Shown: positions 20,028-31,731, counted from the first letter of the stretch. The stretch is 64,000 bases of DNA from Euglena gracilis (GCA_039621445.1 CP154955.1:21627823-21691822), one strand, 5' to 3'. Notes: a model not told the origin generated them from the letters alone. A program made the numbers and translations.

Positions 20028-22717
20028 GTGTGCCAGCGTTTGGCAGGGATCCTCACGCGTCCTGAAAAGGAAATTCACGGAAATTCACGGAGGATCACGG
20101 AAATGGATGGAAGGCCATTTTCACAGAAATCACGGAGATTCACGGATGAGGTGGAGGGTTCGGAAAATTTTTGGGTCTTTTTTGAATGTGCTTTGTTTGT
20201 GCAGATGCATTTTGATGGGATGTCTTGCACATTCTCTGCCTTTCCAAACAGACAATCACGCAAGCAAAACCTCATTCAGGCAATCACAGATGATTTTGTG
20301 GCCGCTTTCCTCCATTCTGGTCTCCCGGACACAAAGTTGGACCATGAAAGCATCAGAGGTGTTCTCCAGAAATACACACCAATTGAGGGCGTGTGGGTTT
20401 TTGCTTATTCAGAAAATGACTTTCCACCTTTCCGCCCAGGCTGCATCCAGAAGGGTCGATCGCTATATTGGTTTGCTGACAGGGTTTTGGCAACCCATTT
20501 AAGGGCAATCAAGAAAGAAATTCAAGGACAACAGGTTGGATATACAGGTGTGGATAGGAACTGATGATGGACTGACAGTTCTGGGCAAGCGATCATAAAC
20601 ATTTTGGTGGGTATCCACTTAAATCGTCCCCGGCGGTTTTTCATTTTTCTTCCTCGGGCGGAGGGGGTTATGGGTCCCAGTTTGGTTGGTCGGCCCGAAG
20701 GGGGGGGGGGGGGGTAGAGGGGGGTTGAGCACTCGGAATTGGCTTCAGCTGTTGTCGAGGCCCTGGAAAATCTCCAGGATTATAATATGGAGAAACAATC
20801 TGCTGCCACCACTGCCCAAATATGGCTCCGGTGCAGAATGGAATGTGTCTTTTGACTTTTTCCGGAAACAGGATATTCACGGGAAATCACGGATACATTT
20901 TGGCCTCGGCCAGCACGGACGTGTGAGGATCCCTGGTTTGGGGACTCGCCTACAGTTCCCCTCCCCAAGGGGGGCATTGATGTCTGCAATTCTTCCGCAA
21001 TTTTTTTACAAAGGTCTCCGATATCAATTTCCCCCGTCCCCGGGTCCTCCCCGAAAACCTTTCTTTTTTTCCGTGAAAATGCTGGCCCCAAAAAAACCAC
21101 ACGATGAAATGCTTTCCACACCTTTTGTCCATATGTGATGGGATTTTGTGTTTTTTTGGGGTGGTTTTTTCCTTAAAAAAAAACGGGGGAAATTCCACCT
21201 TCTTTTGGTGAGGTGGTGGAGGTCGGGCCGCATGGCACCGCCCCCCCCCCCCCAGGTGGCCCGCGGCGCGTTCCGGGCCGTGCTGGAGCGGGGCGACGCA
21301 GCCCTCGTGGAGCACGTTGGCGGGCTGCTGGGCGTGCCGGGCCTCGAGCGCGCCGTCCAGTCCGCCCGCCGCCAGCAGGGGGCCCGGCCCCAGACGGAGG
21401 TGTGCCCCGCCGCGCCCCGGGTCCATTTTTTCGGCCCCGGCGTTCGTGGTCACTGCCCAGCCCAAGGCATGGGGTGGCGCACCGTTGATGTGTGTCTTGC
21501 GAGACCGGCGGGGTTCTCTAAAGATTTCCCCCGTCGCAGGAAATGTTTGCTGCGGCTAGGCGTGCACGCACGTTTTCCACCCCATCCTGCCACCACCCTG
21601 GTGCAGTCCCAGCCCTGGAGAGGGAAAGATTGAACTGGAAAAATTGTTGCGGAAAAGAACTGGACAAAATTGTCCTGTTCTTTTCCCGCCATTTTAAGGA
21701 TCTGTCCGGGACTCTTCCTGGCAAAACTTTTTTAACTTGATTTAAGAAACGTCCAGTTTTATCCAGTTGAAGAAAATGTTTCTGTCCTTCACACCAGTTC
21801 TTGACTGGGATTACTTTTTCAATTGATCTGTTTAAAAGATGTGGATAATTCAAACAAATAAACAATGTTTTATTTTTTTTGCAATGTGGTGTTTGTATTT
21901 ATTTTTTCTCGTTTTTTTTTGAATTTTGGATTTGGGAACATCTCCATATTCCATGCTAATTTTGATGAATTTTGTTCGTCAGATTTTTTCGTCCAGAAGC
22001 ATTTTAAGCATTTTAAGGATTTGCCCAATATATTCCTGGACAGAATTCTTCCCCATGCCATCCCTCGCAGTCAGAATTCCCCCCGACCTGGCATTTCTAT
22101 TGAGTTCATCCATAGATTACCACCCTTGCCCAACGCCCAGATGTTTGACATGCCTTGAACCACAGAGGGAAAGGAGAGCTGTATTATCATGGTGTGAATT
22201 TGAGCAGCAAGGATCAGTTTCGGCCCTTTGCAGTGCCACGTTTGCGCAACGGTTTTCTGGCACCTTCAAACGTTGTCAGCATCCTGTGACCGGATACGGA
22301 CCTCTGCTGCCCCTCCGGTCTCACAGGCACAGGCGTGTTGGCTGCCGGTGTACTGCCGCTGTATGGACGCCTTCCAGGAGGCCCTGGACTCGGAGGGTGG
22401 CGACCTGGAAGCCGTCTCATCGGAGGATGAGGAGGCAGCATCGCTCCCGCAGAGGTGCGCTTGGAATCACACAGATGTGTGCAGTTTTCCTGCAAATTCA
22501 ACACGAAACGGACGTTTCCGTCGCGTGGACTTTGCTGCCTCGCTTGGCCATCTGCCCGACTGGTCTTGCCGTTCGCAGCCCGCCACCTGCGGACCTTTGC
22601 ACGCCGCCGTGCTGCCCCTCGCCTACTGCGGACACCTGTGTCTTTACCTGTGGTGTGCCACTGATGCGGGCGAGGCAGCCGCAAAAGGGGGTGGCAGCCC
22701 GCAGCGTTCTGTTTCCA

Positions 22718-22797
<80 letters not shown>

Positions 22798-22820
22798 TGT
22801 GTGTGTGGTGTGTGTGTGTG

Positions 22821-22864
<44 letters not shown>

Positions 22865-25800
22865 TTGTGTGTGGGCGTGGGTATGTGTGGGCGTGGGTGT
22901 GTGCGCGCGCGTGCCAGTGGGAACCCCATCCCCTGGGTGGTCCATCCGGCCAGCAGCCCCACCGGCGCCTTCAAAACTTTCCGAGCCCAGTCCCCATCAC
23001 TTTGGTTGGCGGTTGGGGTCCGGGCGGCTTACCGGTTCCGCCTCCCTCAGGGCCCCCACCGCCGCCTCCCTCGTGGTGCCCGGCCAGGCCGAGGCTGGGA
23101 GACCCTGCCCAGCGGTCCACTGCGCTGCCACTGGTGTCGTTGGGGCCCTCACCCCCACCCCTGGCTCGGAAGGGTACCGAGCGACGCCCTTACCTCAGGG
23201 CGGAGGGAATCCAGCACACCATCTGTAGTTTTCTGTAAAGGGCGTCAAAATGAGAGGAAGAAGAAATGTCGCATCATAATTTTGACTCGGGAAACCTCTC
23301 AACCGGAAAGCCTCAAGCCCCCCCCTCATCCTCCTTTTCTCCCCTTTCCTTTGTGTGTTGCAGGATCCTGTTCATTTATTCGCACATTGCCTGGCGCAGG
23401 CTGCTGCGCTGCGGGTAACCCCCGGACGTTGGTGGGGACGGACAACCCAAAATGAAGTTATTGTCTCGCTACCCAGGTGGATTTGGTTTTTTGCTGGTTT
23501 TCGGGCAGCAGCTGGGTCCAGGCAGCCGGACCCCCCCAAGACCCCCACCCCAGCATTCCCCTTGATTTCCCTCCAAGCAACATTGCTGAGTGCAGCACAT
23601 CACTTGACAAACCCTGAGGGGTCCAGCTCAAGCTCGGGTCAAATGGGCTGGCTTTAAAAGGGCCCCCTCCAAGTGGAACCGGTTCAGAGGTGAAGCGGAT
23701 CCAAAAAAATAATTGGAAACTTCAGCAGTCCAATCGTCAGCTGCTTCCATACAACAAACAGATGAAGCCAAAAATAATAATTCAACAGCTGGACTGATTG
23801 GTCTTTCACTGGATATGTTCTATGAGGAGCTTAGGCAACCCACGAGCTCGAAGCTCGAAATAATGAAAATTCAGAGTCATTTTGATGGAACAAGCCAAGG
23901 TGCACCATATTGCATTTTATTGCGTAGTCAAGGCCCAAATCAAATCCGTGGATTCCATTTCCAACAAGAGTTTGTTATATGCAATTACTCTTGCAGCTTT
24001 GCTTAAATAATAAGATTTTTCTGTTATTATTAATCTTATTAAGAAATAATACAAATATATTATGTAGTGTTTTATTGTTTTGTTTGTTTTTGTAACGTAA
24101 GGAGGACAAAAGTATGATTGGAATGGTGCACGGGTCACGTTTCAAAGGTGTGGCATAAGTAAGTTCAAGTGCATTCAGCACTGGGGTCAAGGGTTTTCTT
24201 TAAGTTTGGACCCCAAGGGTGGGGGCCTGCTGGACCCCTCCCCTCCCCCCGGGGGGTACCCCTATGGGCTATGGGCCTTCTTTTGTTTGCTGTGCCCTCT
24301 GTTTGTTCAACACCTTGTGATCTTTGTAGAGAATTCCAGGCACTGCTGTGTGTATCATTTCATTTCCAAGGAAAACGAGGATGATTGGTGCAGGTTCGCC
24401 TCGTTGCAGAATGAATTTCCTCGCCCCGATTAACCGCGGCGGTGAAAGTGTGGCACGTCCCTTCCAGCAGACGCGTGTTCAAGAAGCGCCTTTTTTTTCT
24501 GTGTGCTTTTCCGTATGCTTTGAGGACGTGACAGTTCTGGGGCCCCTCGCTGAGCCGCACACGGGCACCGATGGCGAGCCCCTGCCTGGGCGGAACACTA
24601 CCGTCGCTGGCGCGGCACGCTTGCCGCCTCCCCCCGAGCCAACCCCAGCGCGGGCGTTGCGGTTCGGGTTGCAGCGGAATGCTCTTTACCCCTGGCCTGG
24701 TTTGAACACCCGCACCACAGCGATTTCCAACCCATTCCAATTTCCATTCCCACCTTTTTTAACAGGTGGAGGTGTGCTGCCAACCAAGTCCGGTGGGAAC
24801 CCATGACCCCGCCCCATACATGCGCCCATACCCGCCCGGTCCACATCAGCCCTCCGAACGATATGGTCTATTCATTTTCCGCGCTCTTTTGGGCACTCTT
24901 TGAGAAGACCAACCAAAAAGAACCCATCGATCGCCTCTGCAGTCATAAAAAGTTTCACCGACCCCCCCCCCCCCCGGGGGGCATTTCCATTGGCCCAAAA
25001 CCAGTCAGACAGTTGCTTTTTCTTGGACCACCCCCGGGGGGGGCCCGACCCCCCCCCCCCGCCGGCCCACCTCCCGCCCTGCCAGCGCCGCCTCCCTGCA
25101 GCGGGCACTCCTCCACCGGCCGGCCCTCTTCCGGGCCACGGAGCGGCGGCCGCCCTCCCCGCCCCGTCCTCTGCCTCCGCCGCGGTTGCAAACGTTGGAA
25201 CGGCGGGCTGCGTCCGAAGCAGGGAAACAATTGTTTTGGGGAGTGAGGTGTGGGCTTGGGCACTCACGGGTCTGTGACTGAGGGTTCATCGGTGTGACCA
25301 GGGGGTGGCCCCTCCTCCTGAGACCAAAGGCAAACCCCCAGAAGTGTCTACCTTTGACAAACGCCCAGGGACTCCCAACGCTCAGCTGTGACCCTGATCT
25401 GCAATAGAAGTCCCACAGGGGCTGCTTTACATCTTTTTGTCCTGGTGCGAGCGGGGTGAGAATCCAGAGGGAGATCTGGTTTATTGAGGTTGATTGCTTT
25501 CTGATGCCTCTCTTTGAGTTTTCCAAGTCTGTGTTTGTGAAATGGCAAAAAAAAAATGCCCTCTCAGGCCAAGCACCGGGAAATCTTGCAAATTCAAGCT
25601 TTTTTTGGCTTCCACACAGGCGCTCGCACTCACCGCCCCACACACATCTTTTCCTCCCACATTGCCGGGGAAGTCGCAACCTGGAAATGCTGCTTGAGTG
25701 GAAGCCAGATGCAAATATGACAAGCCTTCGTCTTCAATCTTCATTCCTTTGAATTTCAAACGAGGTCCCACGGTAAATTTGGCAAAAATTGCCAAAGCTC

Positions 25801-26545
25801 ACAGGAAAATGGCAAAGAAAGAAAACCAATGCATTTGCGTTCTTTTGTGACCATTTGAGAAATGGTCGGGACTCATTATATTTTCCATTCGAGATTTTTC
25901 GGAATGAGGCAGGAAAAGGAGAAATATCAATTTTCCGTGGTTTCCGCAAGTTTCTGCAATTGTCCTACAGGCCTCCGATATCAATCCCCCCCACCTGTTG
26001 AACACCCAAGCCAACCTCAATACGTAGATCCAAACTGCAGAGGAGAGCATCCCGCCCGCCTCCCCTGCTGTTTGCCTGTCGCCTCCATCTGTCGTCACGG
26101 CTGGGCTGGTCTTTGCCTTGTAATGCCCAGCATGTGTGTGTGCGCGCGCATCTATGCATGCTCAAGTCTTTCTGGATAATCCACACTCAGGTTCAGGGTC
26201 CAGTATTGTGATGAACGGTGGGGTGGCATGCGGGGTGGGTATGCAGTATGGGGGTGCATGCCGTCCCCTCCCAACGCCCAGCCCACGCCGAGGGCCCAAG
26301 CCATGGCCTCCAGTCGGCGGTCCACTTTGCGATCGCACTCCCAGCCTGGCGGCCCCGGGGGTAACGGGGGGGCTCCTCCCTGCCCCCCCCCCCCCCAGCC
26401 AGGTCGCACAAGGAGGGGAGGGGCCCCATGGCACGCCGCAGCCTCCAGCGCGGCGCGTCGATGTGGCGCTGCTGGGCGAGGCTGCTCTGTCGTGGCTCCG
26501 GCGGCCAGGCTGTGCTTCCCAGCGTCCATTCAGCCGCAGGAAAAG
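19808..26545 (+). CDS. Multi-exon host gene of unknown identity
   Basis: Five exons form a phase-consistent chain: 19808-20027, 21256-21399, 22333-22454, 25086-25242 and 26442 to about 26523 or 26545. The protein is Ala/Arg/Leu-rich and mostly helical (MRWPPPAIVLFAEALLQLRS; VARGAFRAVLERGDAALVEH), then has an acidic patch (EAVSSEDEEAASL) and an Arg/Pro-rich part. GC3 is extreme, as in RAPTOR exons. I do not recognise the family. Upstream (18458-18570) and downstream exons (27423, 32164, 34276) may belong to it or to other genes; the start and stop are not seen. Introns contain a hAT fragment and (TG)n runs. Confidence 0.5.
20240..20563 (+). pseudogene. hAT transposase N-terminal fragment in intron
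   Basis: Reads LIQAITDDFVAAFLHSGLPD then TKLDHESIRGVLQKYTPIEG, the typical hAT region between the BED finger and the catalytic core ('..DL..AFL..GIP..KL....R..L.KY'). Stops at about 20563. AT-richer than the flanking exons. It is complementary in content to the C-terminal remnant at 8.4-9.0 kb but is a separate, unflanked piece. Confidence 0.5.
21256..21399 (+). CDS. Unknown-gene exon (helical, 48 codons)
   Basis: Reads VARGAFRAVLERGDAALVEH then VGGLLGVPGLERAVQSARRQ. The acceptor is a C14 tract plus CAG ending at 21255; donor GTGTGC at 21400; phase 0 to 0, joining the previous exon cleanly. Confidence 0.6.
22333..22454 (+). CDS. Unknown-gene exon (acidic)
   Basis: Reads ACWLPVYCRCMDAFQEALDS then an acidic EAVSSEDEEAASLPQ. 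Acceptor GCACAG ends at 22332; donor GTGCGC at 22455 in phase 2, which the C at 25086 completes. Confidence 0.6.
22719..22863. repeat. (TG)n microsatellite
   Basis: About 145 bp of nearly pure GT with two single-base interruptions. Confidence 0.95.
23713..24006 (+). CDS. Orphan 97-codon ORF, unknown
   Basis: Opens just after an in-frame TAA and reads GLSLDMFYEELRQPTSSKLE and later SQGPNQIRGFHFQQEF. AT-rich and unlike the GC3-rich host exons, so if coding it is more likely transposon-derived. No domain recognised. AT-rich, A/T-run sequence follows to about 24110. Confidence 0.25.
   Translation: METSAVQSSAASIQQTDEAKNNNSTAGLIGLSLDMFYEELRQPTSSKLEIMKIQSHFDGTSQGAPYCILLRSQGPNQIRGFHFQQEFVICNYSCSFA
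24540..24680 (+). CDS. Possible host exon (weak)
   Basis: GC-rich patch with the frame DGEPLPGRNTTVAGAARLPP and ARALRFGLQRN. No firm splice sites; recorded because composition resembles the proven exons. Confidence 0.2.
25086..25242 (+). CDS. Unknown-gene exon (Arg/Pro-rich)
   Basis: Reads AASLQRALLHRPALFRATER, then RLQTLERRAASEAGKQLFWG. Acceptor CTGCCAG ends at 25085; strong donor GTGAGG at 25243; phase 2 in, 0 out. Confidence 0.55.
26442..26545 (+). CDS. Unknown-gene exon
   Basis: Reads PPARRVDVALLGEAALSWLR then RPGCASQRPFSRRK. Acceptor CCGCAG ends at 26441, phase 0. The 3' end could be a GT at 26524 (phase 1, fits the exon at 27423) or a good GC donor (GGCAAG) at 26546. Confidence 0.45.
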
Positions 26546-26639
26546 GCAAGCCGTTCTTAAATCAATCCTTCTCCATCTGTGGTATTCTGTCTTCCCTCTT
26601 GTTTGGTGTCTTCTTATTTATTATTATTATTATTATTAG

Positions 26640-27060
26640 AGTTATTTATCACGAAAGTTAATGTTGCTTTTTTAAAAAGCTTCGTTTTTACTAATTGCTC
26701 TGATTTGGATTTCCATTGCATTAGGTTGTGGTTTTAGGGTTTGATTCAACAAAAGCTTACCGTGGCCTACATTTGTTGCCTTAGAAGGTGCAGAGGACTG
26801 CCCAGCTCGCACTTTTGGATTTGACTGTTTTGACTGGTCTGGGAGTTTTTTAAATTCCGACTCTCGACCTCCAACGGATCCAATTTGGGACACACTTTTC
26901 ACCTGAAAACAGGAAAACAACCCGTTTTTTTTTATTTTATGTTTTAGCATCTTTGCGAAGCAAAGTCCATTTTTCCATGTTAAGTGCGAAGTACACCGCC
27001 TAAAGCCAATTCCAATTGAGGAACCCGGCTGTGGAGGAGGCAGCGGCCAGCCCTCGGTTC
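26640..27060. other. No supported feature
   Basis: Ordinary-composition DNA after an (ATT)n tract at 26616-26637. Nothing recognised. Confidence 0.4.
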
Positions 27061-27075
27061 CCCACCGCCAGGCAC

Positions 27076-27206
27076 CTACAGCCGACCAGGGCCGACCAGG
27101 GCCGACTATGATTTTCAGGACCCCCGTTGGTGGGGGTTCCGACCAGGGCCGACCAGGTCCGACCAGGGCCGACCAGGGCCGACCAGGGCCGACCAGGGCC
27201 GACTTG
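27076..27206. repeat. GGCCGACCAG minisatellite
   Basis: Tandem 10-bp units (GGCCGACCAG) interrupted once by CCCCCGTTGGTGGGGG. The same unit recurs at 28672-28712. Confidence 0.85.
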
Positions 27207-27422
27207 CATGTGGTTGGCCGACCGAAGGGGAATGGATGAAGGAATTCGGCAGCTTTCCCTCTGGAACAAGCACCTCTGATGATGCTGGGCGATGCAGGGC
27301 GATGCGGGGATTTTTTTTTGGATTTTTTGGATGCGGGGATTTTGGATGGCTGAAGTGGGGTTCATATTTGGGCCCATACTGCTGGGTACACCTCTGTTGT
27401 CTCGTCCCTCCCTCCCCTACAG

Positions 27423-27527
27423 ACCACTCCAGCCTGCCCTTCATGTCGGCCCGTGCCTCTGCCTCTGATGCCGTGCTGGACCTCTCCGTCCCCCTCCGGG
27501 AGGTGTGTGACTCCCCTGGAGCCGAAG
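27423..27527 (+). CDS. Candidate host exon, unknown
   Basis: Reads HSSLPFMSARASASDAVLDL then SVPLREVCDSPGAE. Acceptor CCCCTACAG ends at 27422. Two plausible donors: GAG|GTGTGT at 27503 or GAAG|GTATCG at 27528. GC3-rich. Confidence 0.5.
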
Positions 27528-28080
27528 GTATCGTGCCCCTGCTGCATACCTGCGTACAGCCTCCACATTGGTGGAGGCTGCACGGTGGTGGTGGTGGTGG
27601 TGCTGTGTTCCTCCTTGGCTCGTCTGGCCTTCCCTGAGTGACTCCCTGGAGTGGATGCTCCAGTGGGAGAGGGAGGTTATGGGGGGAATCTTAAGTTTGT
27701 GGGAATAACGGGCAACTGTGGTCGCGGTTGTAGGCATGTGCATGATCATGTGCATCCGTGGATGCTTGTGGGGCATGTGAATCCGAGGATGCTTGTAGGG
27801 GTGCGCATACTGTGCACCCCTGATTGTTGGATGCTAGGATTGGCATCCAACGAGCCGCGAATTTAATACACAAAGTCGCGAGTTGGGTGTCGAGGAAGGT
27901 TGGCTGGAGGCCAAGAAGCGGGACCCCCACCGTGACTGACTCTGTGCTTCCCTGTCTGCTGCATGCTCTTTTGTAGTGTGGCCAATGCAAAGTGTGAGCA
28001 ATGAGGATTTTGTGTGGATGTGCCTGATGGTTGCCTGGGGGTTTACTGTAAGGTTGCCTAGGGCACCATTGGATGCCTCT

Positions 28081-28262
28081 AGGGCAATGCAGGGCGATGC
28101 AGGGCGATGCAGGGCGATGCGGGGCCCAAAGGGGTGGGTGACCGAAGGTGCTTGATGCTGGGTGATGCTGGGTGATGCTGGATTTTTGGTGACCAGAGGT
28201 GGGGTTCCGATGCTGGGCGATGCTGGGCGACGCAGGGTGTTGCTGGGCGATGCTGGGTGATG
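28081..28262. repeat. GGGCGATGC(A/T) minisatellite
   Basis: Tandem 10-bp units (GGGCGATGCA, then GATGCTGGGT variants) preceding an A/T-rich stretch. A short copy is at 27284-27310. Confidence 0.85.
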
Positions 28263-28671
28263 CTGGCATTTTTTTTATATTTTGAAGAACTAACCCCATT
28301 TTTTTTTATAATTTTCTCACAAATCTCCAGTTTTACACCCATTTTGGCCAGGCCAGTTTTTGCTAATTTGGGGGCTATTTGTCACTGATTTGGCAAATAT
28401 TGGGCTAATTTGGGTCAATCTGAGCATTTTTTATGGCATTGTGGCCATTTTGCGCCCTTTTGGTAATTTTGGGTCATTTTTCACAATCTTTTGTGGATTT
28501 TGTTGGCGTTTTTGGGTAATTTTTGGTTATTTCAAGCCATTTTAGGTCATTTTGGTTGCTTTTGGGGAGCCAATGGAGGCCTTATGGGGCTTCCTTTTGA
28601 TCTTGGCAAGGCAATTCAGAAAATCATTGCATCCCTTCACATTTTTTCTGTGAAGGATACCCCCACCTATG

Positions 28672-28712
28672 GCCGACTATTTGCCGACCAGGGCCGACCA
28701 GGGCCGACCAGA
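28672..28712. repeat. GGCCGACCAG minisatellite, second array
   Basis: Three to four units of the 27.1-kb repeat, same orientation. Confidence 0.75.
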
Positions 28713-28849
28713 GCACCAAAATAGGAAGTGACCATAGGTGCCTGCCCACCGCCCATCACCCTGTGAAGTCTCCGGGTTGAATCCTCTTGCCTTCCCCCTC
28801 CCCCCTCCCCCGTGAGATGTGCGATGTGGGATGGTGGGTGGGGGGATAC

Positions 28850-29400
28850 CACAGCGGATCAGCTTTAAATGTCGACGCCAGACCGCAGCCTGCCCAAAGT
28901 ACTTGTGGAGTCTCAACAGACCGGCGGCCTCGCGGACCTCTGGGGGTCGGGGCCCAATGGCTTTCTTGCCACGCACCGCGGGCCCTTCACCCCTGCTCGT
29001 TAGAGCTGGGATCCCCACAGCTGGGATCAACGATCAACGATCCCAGCAGCGCTGCCTTGATCGTCCCAGGCGTATATCATGGCACGCTTTCGAATGGCTC
29101 CCACTTCAGGTCGATAGCCCCTGACCACCTTTCTGGTCACGCGCATGCACCTCCCAAGAAGGCCGGACCCCCCAGCTGCCAGCCAACCAGACTGGCACAT
29201 GCCGCACACCCCGTAGGAGGGTGGGGCACCGGCCTGGCTGCGAGGGGCCAGCCCCAAAGTGGAAGCCGGGCCGCACGGGGGCCGAGCCTCCGCATCGTCT
29301 TCCGCTTCACCTCCGGAGTACCGGCGATCACAGAATCGCAGAGGGATGCATCACCCCCACGGAATGCAGGCGATGAGGCGTTGCCGCTTAGCACAGTCAG
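28850..29400. other. GC-rich region of unknown nature
   Basis: Open in several frames on both strands; the minus strand reads LLRLHKYFGQAAVWRRHLKL and TRKVVRGYRPEVGAIRKRA. No family recognised. It contains a small direct duplication (GGGATCAACGATCAACGATC at about 29023-29042). Confidence 0.25.
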
Positions 29401-29454
29401 GGCCAGTTGGTGGGGTTGGTGTGGGCCGCCACACACACGGACACGCGCCCGTGC

Positions 29455-29465
29455 ACGCGCACGCG

Positions 29466-29506
<41 letters not shown>
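29455..29506. repeat. (CG)n/(CA)n microsatellite
   Basis: Short CGCGCG run grading into about 18 CA units. Confidence 0.9.
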
Positions 29507-29507
<1 letters not shown>

Positions 29508-29600
29508 AAACAAATTTCACGCGGCAAAGCGCATTAATTTTTTTAATTTTCTCTCTGGGTTTTTTTTGTGCCTGCTTAATGGGAGGGGACAGAAGGCTCT

Positions 29601-29678
29601 TTGGTTGGGTTGGGTTTGGGTTGGGTTTGGTTGGGTTTGGTTGGGTTGGGTTTGGTTGGGTTGGGTTGGGTTGGGTTC
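29601..29678. repeat. (TTGGG/TTTGGG)n repeat
   Basis: GGTTGGGTTTGGGTT units, telomere-like but not TTAGGG. Confidence 0.85.
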
Positions 29679-29812
29679 GAGTTCAGAGGTTATCCAGCCC
29701 TCTTTGCCCAAGGATCCAGGCTGCCCACCCCTCCCTGAGTTTCCCTCCGGTTAGCTGAGAAGCCCGGGAAGGGAACCTCCACCCAGTCTGTGTTCCGCCC
29801 CCCATCCAGTCT

Positions 29813-29915
29813 CTGGACGGTGGATGAGGGGGTCCGCCGGCCCTGGCTGGCCCTCAGCCCCTTCAACGGCGGTGCCGAGCGACCAGGCGGCACCCAAGGA
29901 CGCCCGGGCGCAGGT
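29813..29915 (+). CDS. Candidate host exon (frame uncertain)
   Basis: After the CATCCAG acceptor one frame reads LWTVDEGVRRPWLALSPFNG and another GPGWPSAPSTAVPSDQAAPK. A good donor (GCGCAG|GTGTGG) lies at about 29913. Confidence 0.3.
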
Positions 29916-30674
29916 GTGGCCCCGGCAACCCCCAACCCTCAAGGCCACCCCCCCCATCGCTGCGCTGCATCTCCTCCTCGAGTGCAGGTCTGGTTTTGAT
30001 GGCAGAAAGGTAATCCCCCCCCAATGCCTGGCTCGGCCAGCATGGTGTCATGATCCCAGGCGGGGTTGCTTAAGAAAGTTCAATCCCATCCCTGTGGGTG
30101 TAGGGGATCCAGCCAGCCAGCAGCCTTTTTCCAGCCTCGGACCCCCTCCCCCCCCCCATTTCTGGGTTTTGCAGCCGCCCAGGGGGCGGCTGGAGAGCAA
30201 TGGATTTTTCGGCCATGGCCAGACATGGCCCAGAAATGGGCAAAATGAGTCGGAATTAGGCTGGTCAGGAAAAAATTGGGGTGGAAAACAATTTTTTGCA
30301 TAATTGGCTTTTTTTTTGGACTTTCTTGCAGTTTCGATTTTTTTTGGTACCTGGTTTTGACCCCGGGTCGGGCCCAGTTCCAGCCCTGGGACGATGGCAT
30401 GGTCCATGGATATGGGGTCATTGTTGACTCGGGTCCACCAGCAGCCTTTTCCCAGCCAGCCAAAATGATTTTCCAGCCTCTGAGCTGGACCCCCCCGGGG
30501 GGGTCCTTGAGCCACGCCCTGGTCCCTGGGCTCAAGGTTCCGACCTGTACCCGTGCCGTGGATGGATGAGCGGGGTTGGATCGACCGGCAGCCACCGTGG
30601 CGTCGCCATCGCATCCTCCGTCCACCAACCTCATCTCCGCCCCCCCCCCCCTGCTGCCCTCCACTGCTCCACAG

Positions 30675-30775
30675 CCCACCGGCGTCGCCACCCGCCGTGC
30701 GTCGCAGTGCGGACGTGGCGGCCGACGGCGGCGGGGCGGTGGCGGAGAGCCTCGGGCCCGCGGCGGACGAGTGCG
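30675..30775 (+). CDS. Candidate host exon
   Basis: Reads PPASPPAVRRSADVAADGGG then AVAESLGPAADEC. Acceptor CTCCACAG ends at 30674; donor GTGTGT at 30776. GC3-rich. Confidence 0.35.
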
Positions 30776-30879
30776 GTGTGTGGATGTCCACAGGGGCCGC
30801 CTCCGCTCGTTTGGGGTTTGTGTGGAAGCCGGGGTTTCCCGTTGGGAGACTCACACGCGGCCAGCGCGACCGGGGCCGC

Positions 30880-31290
30880 CCCCCCCGCCGGCCTGCCCCG
30901 GCCGGCACTGCATCGGCGCCGGCCTGGCTGCGCCGCAGGGGGGCCCGAAGGCGGGGCCGCCACCGCCCCGGAGCCAGCGCAGCCCGCCGGGCCCACTCCA
31001 CCCCCGTCCCTGCCGGCCCCCCGCCCGCCCCCGCCCAGAGCCCCGCCCCCAGCCCCCTCCCCCCTCCCCGGCCCCTCCCCAGCCCCCCCCGTCCCCCGAG
31101 CCCCGTCGCCCCCGTCGCTCCCAACCCCCGTCCCCCGCCGCTGCCCCCGTGTGGCCCACCCCCGCGGGCCCCGCCGCGCCGGGCCCCCCCAAAGCCGCGG
31201 TGCGCCGCGGGCACGGCGGCCAGGGGGGCGGCCGGGGAGGAGGGGGACGGGTTCAGCGAGGAGCTGCTGGGGCAGACCAGGGGCGACCCT
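30880..31290 (+). CDS. Pro/Ala-rich candidate exon
   Basis: Very GC-rich. All frames are open with runs of Pro, Arg and Ala; one ends GEEGDGFSEELLGQTR. Probably a disordered segment of the same unidentified gene, but frame and ends are unresolved. Confidence 0.3.
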
Positions 31291-31474
31291 CACAAGTCCC
31301 GTCCTGCACCTGAGAATGTGGGTGGTTCGCTTGCGTCGTTGCACACCACACCCCTGGTTTTACTGCACCACACAAAGTTCAAAAGCAAACCGTCATTTTG
31401 GCACAGGAATCATCCCAAAAAATAAATGTGTGTCGATGTTGCACAACAAAGTGATCCGGCGGGGAGGGGGTGCT

Positions 31475-31731
31475 CAGGGTTTCCCAGATATTTTTTAAAG
31501 CTGTGGAGGGGGAAGTCAGGCAGAGGTTTGCACCCCACCGGAGGCAGGGTTTCTCTTTATTTTTGGCCCGATGTGCCGAAAAATTTTGGACCCAAAATTG
31601 AACCACAAAAAAGTGAGTCCCCCCGAGCCCCCACCCCCCCCTGGGGGGGCAGGGGTTGGGGGGTGGGTGGGTGGGTGGGTGGGTGGGTGGGCGGCCCAGG
31701 ATCCCCCCTGGGACCTTGGAAAAAACCTCTG
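31475..31731. mobile_element. MITE-like element (CAGGGTTT...AAACCTCTG)
   Basis: Starts CAGGGTTTCCCAGATATTTT and ends GGAAAAAACCTCTG, imperfect inverted ends of hAT type, with C/G runs and a (GGGT)n array (31662-31693) inside. I do not see matching 8-bp flanks. Confidence 0.4.

Noticed and set aside
22214-23455. Open frames through the 22.7-kb (TG)n run
   Set aside because: Artefacts of the dinucleotide repeat; only the exon at 22333-22454 has splice support.
27076-28712. CRISPR-like array
   Set aside because: The 10-bp units are directly adjacent with no unique spacers, in eukaryotic DNA.
30048-31214. 388-codon minus-strand ORF, Gly/Arg-rich
   Set aside because: Antisense of a GC-rich Pro-rich plus-strand region; open by composition.
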